Positions 1 to 6,118 of a DNA stretch of 27,841 bases are shown in pieces. The first letter of the stretch is position 1. The number at the start of each line of letters is the position of its first letter. The DNA comes from VRUE01 sp035556755 (lineage in GTDB: Bacteria > Actinomycetota > Thermoleophilia > Solirubrobacterales > 70-9): positions 1 through 27,841 of the forward strand of contig DATMEP010000002.1 in NCBI GenBank assembly GCA_035556755.1, in the 5' to 3' direction. The position numbers and the translations under genes were made by a program. Under the pieces are notes generated by a model. It was not told the DNA's origin. It did not search any database and saw nothing but the letters and a program-made list of their open reading frames with translations.

Positions 1-1
1 C

Positions 2-235
2 AAGTACAACCGCGAGAAGATCAAGACCGGCGACGTCTTCGAGCTCGCCGAGGTGGTCCGCAACCTGGCGATTCGCGAGATGGAGAAGGGCCTCTCCACC
101 GGCGAGAAGCAGATGTACACGCGGGCCAAGAAGATCCTCGCGTCGGAGTTCATGTACGCGCTGGACAAGGACGAGGAAGGCGCCGAGGACTACCTCGACG
201 GTCTGCTGGAGGAGCGCTTCGCCGCAACCGCATAG
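2..235 (+). CDS. carD: CarD/CdnL-family transcription regulator, 3' end only
   Basis: The reading frame is open from base 2 and ends at TAG 233-235, so only the last 77 residues are present and the N-terminal RNA-polymerase-interacting Tudor-like domain lies outside the window. What remains is the helical C-terminal domain: VRNLAIREMEKGLSTGEKQMY is followed by RAKKILASE, with an acidic tail. CarD proteins bind the RNAP beta subunit and stabilise open complexes, notably at rRNA promoters. That role is family knowledge. The identification rests on the helical segment and on ispD lying directly downstream, a common actinobacterial order (carD-ispD-ispF-cysS). Confidence 0.85.
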   Translation, partial: KYNREKIKTGDVFELAEVVRNLAIREMEKGLSTGEKQMYTRAKKILASEFMYALDKDEEGAEDYLDGLLEERFAATA

Positions 236-251
236 CAGCGCCGTAGCGTCC

Positions 252-965
252 GTCACCGCAGTCGTCGCGGCTGCCGGCTCCGGGGAGAGGCTCGGGGCCG
301 GCGGTCCGAAGGCGTTCGTGCCGCTGGCCGGCAGGCCGATGGTCGAGTGGTCGATCGTGGCCCTCCGGGCCTGCGTGGCGATCGACTCGATCGTCGTCGC
401 CTGCCCGCCGGGTCACGCCCACGGGCTAGACGCCGAGGACATCGTCCTGGTCGACGGCGGCGCGACCCGCTCGGACTCGGTTTCCAACGCGCTCGCGGTA
501 GTCGAGACCGAGGTCCTTGCGATCCACGATGCGGCCAGGCCGCTGGTAGCGCCGGAGCTGATCGAGGGCGTGATCGCCACCCTCCTCGCCGACCCCGAAG
601 CTGACGGCGCGATCGCCGCCGCTCCGGTCGCCGACACGATCAAGCAGGTCACTGCCACCGAAGCAGCCGACGGTATGCGCCCCCCTTTTTCTATCTCAGG
701 GATGCAAAAAGGGGGGAGGATCGTCGAGTCGACCCTGGATCGCGGTCGTTTGTGGGGGGCGCAGACGCCGCAGGTATTCCGGGTCGAGGCGTTGCGCCGA
801 GCGCTCGAGGCCTACCCGGACGACGCGCCACCGGCTACCGACGAGGCCATGCTGGTCGAGGCGACGGGCGGGAGAGTGCTGATTCACCCGTCACCAGTGG
901 AGAACCTCAAGGTGACGACGCAGTTCGACCTGCGACTCGCCGAGCTCCTGCTCGCTGCTCGGTAG
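252..965 (+). CDS. ispD: 2-C-methyl-D-erythritol 4-phosphate cytidylyltransferase; start codon unresolved, palindromic insertion
   Basis: IspD transfers CMP from CTP to methylerythritol phosphate in the MEP isoprenoid pathway. The frame encodes the family's N-terminal CTP-binding loop (VAAAGSGERLGAGGPKAF), then VDGGATRSDSV, IHDAARPL, LWGAQTPQVFR and the C-terminal ENLKVTTQFDL. The first recognised start codon in frame is GTG 318, but starting there would remove the nucleotide-binding loop. No ATG, GTG, TTG or CTG occurs in this frame between about 51 and 317. A TAGCGT box at 244-249 sits where leaderless -10 boxes sit for other genes here, so the coordinate starts at GTC 252 as the edge of conserved sequence, not as a proven start. 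Residues of about 141-156 are an extra loop encoded by a hairpin (680-716). Product identity is firm; the 5' end is not. Confidence 0.85.
   Translation, partial: VTAVVAAAGSGERLGAGGPKAFVPLAGRPMVEWSIVALRACVAIDSIVVACPPGHAHGLDAEDIVLVDGGATRSDSVSNALAVVETEVLAIHDAARPLVAPELIEGVIATLLADPEADGAIAAAPVADTIKQVTATEAADGMRPPFSISGMQKGGRIVESTLDRGRLWGAQTPQVFRVEALRRALEAYPDDAPPATDEAMLVEATGGRVLIHPSPVENLKVTTQFDLRLAELLLAAR
680..716. repeat. Hairpin-forming palindromic insertion inside ispD
   Basis: Six C plus five T (680-690) are followed by a 15-nt loop (691-705) and the exact reverse complement, five A plus six G (706-716). This makes a perfect 11-bp inverted repeat inside a coding region. It encodes roughly GMRPPFSISGMQKGG between the conserved IKQV and RIVESTLDRGRLWG segments, where other IspD proteins have only a short turn. 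The homopolymer composition differs from the surrounding codons. It looks like a small palindromic element that inserted in frame; mobility is an inference. Confidence 0.7.
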
Positions 966-973
966 CCCTCTCC

Positions 974-1147
974 TTACTTGCTCGTTTTTCGGGGCAAGCG
1001 AAGCAGCAGGTAAACCACTGCGGCGGCGAAGCAGAGCTGGCCGATGCCGAGGGCGACGCCGAAGCTCGCGGCGCCGAGCGCAGAGGCGAGCGCCGTTCCG
1101 GCGAGGAAGGCGACCAGCATCACCGTGAGCTGCCGCCCCGCCGTCAT
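974..1147 (-). CDS. Small two-helix membrane protein (57 aa), coupled to the DUF389 gene
   Basis: The protein begins MTAGRQLTVM and ends RLPRKTSK, with two hydrophobic stretches at about residues 7-30 and 32-51, so it is probably a two-pass membrane hairpin with a basic C-terminus. Its ATG (1145-1147 on the plus strand) overlaps the TGA of the upstream DUF389 gene in an ATGA arrangement, which supports translational coupling. The stop is TAA at 974-976, just after the convergent end of ispD. I recognise no family. From context, a role as an accessory subunit of the DUF389 membrane protein is possible but unproven. The frame stays open upstream inside the DUF389 gene; that part is an out-of-frame shadow. 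Confidence 0.6.
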   Translation of the reverse strand: MTAGRQLTVMLVAFLAGTALASALGAASFGVALGIGQLCFAAAVVYLLLRLPRKTSK

Positions 1148-2133
1148 GACCGGGCGCGATCGCGTTCGGCGGGCAGGCCGGCAGCGGCGCGGGCGCCGTC
1201 GCCGAGATGGCGCCGGCGGCGTCGCTCGTAGAGCGCGCGCTGCACGAAGAGGGTCGTGACTCCGGCGAGGACGATCGCCGTCAGGTTGACGACGAGCTGG
1301 GCCATCGCCCCCCGCCATTCCGACCAGTCGCCGAGAGCCGCGGCGATGCCGATGTTGGCGGCCGCCAGGATCGTCGTGACCGAGATCAGCACGCCGACCA
1401 GGGCCCCGGACTTGGCCGAGGTCAGGGAGAGCACGCCGGCCGTCCCGGCGAACACGGCGACGAGGAAGGAAAAGGTCGTGGGGTCGGAGATGAACTGCGT
1501 CAGCTGACGCTGCCCGCTGCTGAAGTCGCCGGCGATCAAGCCCGTCGCCTCGCAGGCGAGCGTGAAAAGGAAGGCGGCCGTGATGCCGACCGGAAAGCCG
1601 ATCGCAAGCGCGGCGAGCGAGCGCAGGGCGACGCTTCGCCGCCGCTCGACGATCGCCACGCAAAAGCCGGCCAGCGGTCCGAACTCCGGCCCGACCACCA
1701 TCGCGCCGATGATCAGGATCGCTGAGCCGGTGAAGATTCCGACCGACGCGAGGAGGCACGCAAGCACCATGAAGAGAAGGAAGTTGCCGCCCAGCTCGAT
1801 GCTCTCCGAGGTGCGCGCCTCGACCTCCTCCCAGACCACCGCGTCGGAAGGCGCGCCGGGCGCCGCACGCTCCGCCCTTTTGGCCGCCTCGGAGATCTGC
1901 GAGTCGATCTGCTCCAGGGCTATCGAGCCGTCTCGGTGGACGCCCAGCTCCTTCAGGTCGTCGATCACGACGCTGGCGTCCTCGCGGGCGACGTCGCAGA
2001 GGACGACGTCGCCGACCGGCTTCCGTGCCGCGCCGGCGAGGAAGACGAGGTTGCAGGCCGACGGCGTCGCTTCGAGCAGGCCCATGACCTTCTCGGATCG
2101 ATCTGACGGGACGACGATCCGCAGGTGGACCAT
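1144..2133 (-). CDS. DUF389 family integral membrane protein
   Basis: This is a 329-aa protein in two parts. A soluble N-terminal domain of about 115 residues opens MVHLRIVVPSDRSEKV. It is followed by some six hydrophobic segments at about residues 118-300, including LACLLASVGIFTGSAILIIG, GAMVVGPEFGPLAGFCVAIV and LVGVLISVTTILAAANIGI. The MVxGPEFGPL-type segment and the N-terminal ligand-like domain are typical of DUF389 (TIGR00341-type) proteins, whose biochemical function is not established. The C-terminus is basic and cytoplasmic-like. The start is ATG at 2131-2133, with a TAACCT box 7 nt upstream inside the 2140-2164 palindrome. A small membrane protein follows with ATGA overlap, and the PHP gene is divergent, 38 bp away. 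Confidence 0.8.
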   Translation of the reverse strand: MVHLRIVVPSDRSEKVMGLLEATPSACNLVFLAGAARKPVGDVVLCDVAREDASVVIDDLKELGVHRDGSIALEQIDSQISEAAKRAERAAPGAPSDAVVWEEVEARTSESIELGGNFLLFMVLACLLASVGIFTGSAILIIGAMVVGPEFGPLAGFCVAIVERRRSVALRSLAALAIGFPVGITAAFLFTLACEATGLIAGDFSSGQRQLTQFISDPTTFSFLVAVFAGTAGVLSLTSAKSGALVGVLISVTTILAAANIGIAAALGDWSEWRGAMAQLVVNLTAIVLAGVTTLFVQRALYERRRRRHLGDGARAAAGLPAERDRARS

Positions 2134-2139
2134 GGAGTC

Positions 2140-2164
2140 GAGGTTATCCGGGCCGGATAACCTC
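2140..2164. promoter_or_regulatory. 25-bp palindrome with two divergent -10 boxes
   Basis: Arms GAGGTTATCCGG (2140-2151) and CCGGATAACCTC (2153-2164) are perfect reverse complements around a single G. It fills most of the 38-bp gap between the divergent starts at 2133 and 2172. Each arm contains TAACCT reading toward its own gene, ending 7 nt (minus) and 8 nt (plus) before the start codon. This fits a symmetric divergent leaderless promoter, a dimeric repressor operator, or both. Confidence 0.65.
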
Positions 2165-2171
2165 GCGTTCC

Positions 2172-3017
2172 GTGCTGACCGACTACCACCTGCACCTGCG
2201 TCCCGATGAGGACGACACCCCGCCGGAGCGCTACTTCACCGCGGAGAACGTCGATCGCTACCGCGAGGCCGCGGCCGTCGCGGGGATCGAGGAGCTCGGC
2301 GTCTCCGAGCACGTCTACCGCTTCGTCCAGGCGCTCGACCTCTGGCGCCATCCCTTCTGGGAGGAGCAGGCGCGGGACGATCTCGACGCTTACTGCGAGT
2401 TCGTCCGTGGCGCCGGATTGAGGCTGGGGGTCGAGTGCGACTTCATCCCAGGCGCCGAGGACCGCACCGCGAACCTGCTCGAGGCGCGGGAGTTCGACTA
2501 CGTGGTCGGCTCGGTCCACTTCGTCGGCGAGGCAGCCGTCGATCACGAGGGCTGGGACGTCTGGGAGCGGAGCGGCGATCCCGACGAGGTCTGGCGCCGC
2601 TACTTCGAGGCGCTGGCCGAGTGTGCCCGCTCGGGCCTTTTCGACATCCTCGCTCACCCCGACCTGGTCAAGGTCTGGGGCTCCGCACGGCCTCTCCCCG
2701 ATCGCGATCTACGCGCCTTCTACGAGCCGGCGGTCGAAGCGGTGGCGGAAAGCGGGATCGCGGTCGAGCTCTCGACCGCCGGGCTGCGCAAGCCCGTCGG
2801 CGAGCTGTACCCGGCGCGCGCTTTCGCTGAGATGTGCGTGGAAGCGGGCGCCAAGTTCGCGCTCTCCTCCGACGCCCACCTGCCCGAGCAGGTCGGCTTC
2901 GGCTACGACCGAGCGCTCGAGTTCCTCGGCGAAATCGGGGTGGAGGAGATCTGCGTCTTCGAGGGTCGCGAGCGGCGGTCGGAGCCCCTGTCCTCCCGGG
3001 TAGGCGAGAATCGCTGA
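2172..3017 (+). CDS. PHP-domain phosphoesterase, histidinol-phosphatase-like
   Basis: This 281-aa protein belongs to the PHP metallo-phosphoesterase superfamily. Metal-binding motifs are visible in order: DYHLHLR at the N-terminus (H6, H8), SEHVYRF, VECDFIPG, GSVHFV, AHPDLVK and SSDAHLP near the C-terminus. This pattern matches HisJ/HisK-type histidinol-phosphate phosphatases, which make histidinol in histidine biosynthesis, but no other his gene lies nearby and the true substrate may differ. The start is GTG 2172, chosen because the first metal motif follows at once and a TAACCT box ends 8 nt upstream; there is no Shine-Dalgarno. The stop (3015-3017) is 2 nt before the ispF ATG, so the two are probably co-transcribed. 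Confidence 0.8.
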   Translation: MLTDYHLHLRPDEDDTPPERYFTAENVDRYREAAAVAGIEELGVSEHVYRFVQALDLWRHPFWEEQARDDLDAYCEFVRGAGLRLGVECDFIPGAEDRTANLLEAREFDYVVGSVHFVGEAAVDHEGWDVWERSGDPDEVWRRYFEALAECARSGLFDILAHPDLVKVWGSARPLPDRDLRAFYEPAVEAVAESGIAVELSTAGLRKPVGELYPARAFAEMCVEAGAKFALSSDAHLPEQVGFGYDRALEFLGEIGVEEICVFEGRERRSEPLSSRVGENR

Positions 3018-3019
3018 AG

Positions 3020-3475
3020 ATGAGCGTCGGGATCGGCTACGACAGCCACCGCTTCGCCGACGGACGGCCGCTGATCCTCGGCGGCGTCGAGGTCGAGCAC
3101 GACCGTGGCCTCGAAGGGCACTCCGACGCCGACGTCCTCACCCACGCGGTGATCGACGCCCTGCTCGGTGCCGCCGGGGCCGGCGACATCGGCACGCTCT
3201 TCCCCGATGACGACGAGCGCTGGCGCGATGCCGACTCGGTCGACCTGCTGCGCACCGCTGTAGGCACGATTGGCGGCCGGATCGTCAACGTCGACGCGAC
3301 CCTCGTCTGCGAGCGACCGCGGCTGGCGCCCCACCGCGCGGAGATGGAGCGAATCCTCGCCGAGGCGACCTCGGCCCGGGTCAGCGTCAAGGCGACGACC
3401 AACGAGGGAATGGGCTGGATCGGACGCGGTGAGGGGATCGCCTGCATCGCGATTGCGTCGATCGATGACGAATAG
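3020..3475 (+). CDS. ispF: 2-C-methyl-D-erythritol 2,4-cyclodiphosphate synthase
   Basis: IspF cyclises CDP-methylerythritol 2-phosphate to MEcPP with release of CMP, two steps after IspD. The protein has 151 aa, close to the usual length. The metal ligands appear as D8 and H10 in GYDSHRF and H42 in DVLTHAVIDALLGAAG. LEGHSDAD, GDIGTLFPD and the C-terminal VKATTNEGMGWIGRGEG are all conserved. It starts at ATG 3020, 2 nt after the PHP gene. Family members are often adjacent to or fused with IspD; here the two are split by the inserted 974-3017 cassette. Confidence 0.95.
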   Translation: MSVGIGYDSHRFADGRPLILGGVEVEHDRGLEGHSDADVLTHAVIDALLGAAGAGDIGTLFPDDDERWRDADSVDLLRTAVGTIGGRIVNVDATLVCERPRLAPHRAEMERILAEATSARVSVKATTNEGMGWIGRGEGIACIAIASIDDE

Positions 3476-3495
3476 GCACTAGGCTTCCCGTTTCG

Positions 3496-5145
3496 ATGGG
3501 ACGCTTCAGCACTATCGCGGCGGGCGCGCGTCAGGCCGCCTCCGACAAACTGTTCGAGCTGAAGGTGCTGCGCGAGGCCGGGGTCATCGGGGCGAGCCGT
3601 CCCGACAGGACGGCCAAGGTCGCCGCCACGTTCCTCCGCTGGGGCGCGTCCCCGGCGACCGGCATCACCACGGCGGCGATCAAATATCCGCACGAGACGG
3701 CGCTGATCGACGAACGCGGCTCGCTCACCTTCGAACAGCTCCACCGCCGCTCCAATGCCCTCGCCCACGCATTCGCAAAGCTCGGCATCGGCTACGGCGA
3801 CGGGGTCGGGATCATGTGCCGCAACCACCGCGGCTTCATCGAGGCCACGCTGGCTTCCGCCAAGCTCGGCGCCAGCGCCCTCTACCTCAACACGATGTTC
3901 GCCGGCCCGCAGCTGGCCGAGGTGACGCGCCGTGAGGGCCCGAAGGCGCTCGTCTACGACGAGGAGTTCACCGGGCTGCTCGACGGCGTTGACGGTGGTG
4001 TGGAGCGAATCGTCGGCTGGGTCGACGGCGAGACCGAGGTAACGACGCTCGACTCGTTGATCGCCGCCAACGACGACTCGAACCTGAAGCCGCCGCCCGA
4101 CAAACCCCGCTTCGTGATCCTCACCTCGGGCACGACGGGGACGCCGAAGGGGGCGCAGCGCTCGAGTCCGGACGGCCTCCTTGCCCTGGCCGCGCTGATC
4201 GACAAGATCCCGTTCCGCACTCGCGAGTCGATGATGGTCGCCGCGCCCCTCTTCCACTCCTGGGGCTTCTTCCACTTCGTGATGAGCCTGCCGACCGCGT
4301 CCACGCTCGTCCTGCGGCGCCGTTTCGACCCGGAGGGAACGCTGCAGGCGGTGCAGGAACATCGAGCCCAGGTTCTGGCGGCGGTGCCGGTGATGATCCA
4401 GCGCATCCTGCAGTTGCCGGACGAGACGCTGCGCTCGTACGACCTCTCCTCACTGCGGATCACCTCGCTCTCGGGCTCGGCCTTGCCCGGCGAGCTGGCG
4501 ACCGCCTGGATGGACCGCTTCGGCGACACCGTCTACAACCTCTACGGCTCGACCGAGGTCGCCTACGCAACCGTTGCCACGCCGGAGGACCTGCGCGCCG
4601 CGCCGGGGACCGCAGGCCGGGCCCCGCGGGGTACCGTCGTGCGGCTCTACGACGAGGCGGGGCAGGAGGTCCCGCGGGGGGAGGTGGGGAGGATCTTCGT
4701 CGGCAACGAGATGTCCTTCGAGGGCTATACGGGCGGCGGCGGCAAAGAGGCGATCGGCGGGCTGCTCTGCAGTGGCGACGTCGGCCACCTCGACCCGGCC
4801 GGGCGCCTCTTCATCGACGGCCGCGACGACGAGATGATCGTCTCCGGCGGCGAGAACGTCTTCCCCCGAGAGGTCGAGGACCTTCTCGCAGACCACGAGG
4901 CGATCGTCGAGGTGGCCGTGATCGGGGTCGAGGACCAGGAGTACGGACAGCGCTTGAAGGCGTTCGTGGTCGCCGCCGCCGAGGTGGAGGTCAGCGAAGA
5001 GGACCTGAAGGCCCACATCAAGGCCAACCTCGCCTCCTACAAGACGCCGCGCGAGATCGAGTTCATGGAGGAACTGCCGCGCAACGCGACCGGCAAGGTC
5101 CTGAAGCGGGAGCTGCGGGCGCAAGAGACCGAGAGCTCGGCTTAG
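3496..5145 (+). CDS. Acyl-CoA ligase (AMP-forming, fatty-acid type)
   Basis: This 549-aa enzyme of the ANL superfamily activates a carboxylate to acyl-AMP and then acyl-CoA. The P-loop motif TSGTTGTPKG is at residues 210-219, YGSTE at 350-354, and a DGRDDEMIVSGGENVFP hinge segment leads into the C-terminal domain. NATGKVLKREL places the catalytic lysine at K534. The short N-terminus with helical residues before the AMP-binding domain resembles actinobacterial FadD-like ligases. Substrate cannot be read from sequence; a medium- or long-chain fatty acid is likely. The start is ATG 3496, with a TAGGCT box (3480-3485) 10 nt upstream and no clear Shine-Dalgarno. It lies between MEP-pathway and translation genes without an obvious link. 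Confidence 0.88.
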   Translation: MGRFSTIAAGARQAASDKLFELKVLREAGVIGASRPDRTAKVAATFLRWGASPATGITTAAIKYPHETALIDERGSLTFEQLHRRSNALAHAFAKLGIGYGDGVGIMCRNHRGFIEATLASAKLGASALYLNTMFAGPQLAEVTRREGPKALVYDEEFTGLLDGVDGGVERIVGWVDGETEVTTLDSLIAANDDSNLKPPPDKPRFVILTSGTTGTPKGAQRSSPDGLLALAALIDKIPFRTRESMMVAAPLFHSWGFFHFVMSLPTASTLVLRRRFDPEGTLQAVQEHRAQVLAAVPVMIQRILQLPDETLRSYDLSSLRITSLSGSALPGELATAWMDRFGDTVYNLYGSTEVAYATVATPEDLRAAPGTAGRAPRGTVVRLYDEAGQEVPRGEVGRIFVGNEMSFEGYTGGGGKEAIGGLLCSGDVGHLDPAGRLFIDGRDDEMIVSGGENVFPREVEDLLADHEAIVEVAVIGVEDQEYGQRLKAFVVAAAEVEVSEEDLKAHIKANLASYKTPREIEFMEELPRNATGKVLKRELRAQETESSA

Positions 5146-5217
5146 CCTCGCTAATTGCGGGCTTTGGTCGCGGCGAGGGGTGGCGGCGCCGCCGACGCCC
5201 ATAGTAGGTTCGCGGGC

Positions 5218-6096
5218 ATGGGCAGACCAGCGGTTGAGCTGACCGCAGTCGGCGAAGCGAACCAGGAGATGCAGGGCATCGCCAAGCAGGCCCTTGCCTG
5301 GGTCAGGGTCGGCGAGGAGCGCGTCGCCGCCGCCGAGGAGAAGCTCGCCGAGGCCGAGCAGGGTCGGGCCGAGGTGAAGGATCGGGCCAAGGCGACGCTC
5401 GGCCAGTTCGCGGACGAGGGTCGCAAGCGGGTTGCCGCCGAGCGGGAGAAGCGGCGCGCGGCGGAGGCCCGTGCGACCCGCGCCGAGACCGCCCGGGATC
5501 GCGCCGAGCAAGCGTTCGAGCGCCTCCAGCGGAGCGCCGAGGCGGATCGTGAGGCGATCACCACCCAGATGGTCGCCGGCAAGGCGGAGTCCGACGAGGC
5601 TCTCGCCCAGACGGTCAAGCGGGTCGAAGAGGAAGCCTCCCAGCGGGTGGGCGAGGTGCTGAAGAAGGCACAGGCCGAGGCCGACCGGCGGGTGGCTGCC
5701 GCCGAGCAGCGGGCGGCCGAGGCCGAGGCGGCTGCCGAGGAAGGCAACCGGATCGCCGTGCGGCTCGAGGCGGAGATCGAGGAGCGCGTGATGCAGGGGA
5801 CCAAGGACGTGCGTCGCGAGGCCGAGGAGCGGGTCCGCAGCCTCGTTGCGAAGGTGGAAGGCGAGGCCGAGGAGAACGCCCGGGCTCGCGCCGAGGAGCA
5901 GTTGAAGGCCGAGTCGGACCGCATCCGCCTGCAGGCGGAGCAGCGGGAAGAGCGTCTGCGCCGCTCGGCCGAGGACGAGATCAAGGCAAGTGCCAAGCGA
6001 GCTCGCCGCGAGGTGCTCGCCGCCGCCGACGAGACGGCACCGGACTGGGCGCGGCGGGAAGCCTCCGCCTCCGGGGCCGGCTACCGCACCTTCTAG
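5218..6096 (+). CDS. Coiled-coil protein of unknown function (292 aa)
   Basis: Nearly the whole protein is charged, Ala/Glu/Arg/Lys-rich heptad sequence, for example VAAAEEKLAEAEQGRAEVK and AEADRRVAAAEQRAAEAEA, and it would form a long coiled coil. A short N-terminus opens GRPAVELTAVGEANQEM and a non-helical tail ends with GAGYRTF. There is no membrane segment or signal peptide. The frame is open further upstream, but ATG 5218 was chosen because TAGGTT (5205-5210) ends 7 nt before it, the same spacing as several neighbours. Function is unknown. Proteins with this composition can be cytoskeletal, polar-growth or DNA-binding, and nothing here separates these. It is followed closely by cysS. Confidence 0.7.
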   Translation: MGRPAVELTAVGEANQEMQGIAKQALAWVRVGEERVAAAEEKLAEAEQGRAEVKDRAKATLGQFADEGRKRVAAEREKRRAAEARATRAETARDRAEQAFERLQRSAEADREAITTQMVAGKAESDEALAQTVKRVEEEASQRVGEVLKKAQAEADRRVAAAEQRAAEAEAAAEEGNRIAVRLEAEIEERVMQGTKDVRREAEERVRSLVAKVEGEAEENARARAEEQLKAESDRIRLQAEQREERLRRSAEDEIKASAKRARREVLAAADETAPDWARREASASGAGYRTF

Positions 6097-6118
6097 TCCC
6101 CGTCTAGCATCCCCGCCG

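Noticed and set aside
318..965. ispD starting at GTG 318
   Set aside because: This start removes the CTP-binding loop that is clearly encoded upstream in the same frame.
974..1759. A 261-aa frame for the small membrane protein
   Set aside because: Its first 200 residues are an Arg-rich out-of-frame reading of the DUF389 gene; only the part from the ATGA overlap has membrane-protein composition.
3037..4362. A 441-aa minus-strand frame opposite ispF and the ligase
   Set aside because: Antisense shadow in high-G+C DNA with no recognisable domain.
5218..6090. Tandem DNA repeat in the coiled-coil gene
   Set aside because: Similarity is at the level of heptads and codon bias; no exact DNA repeat unit was found.
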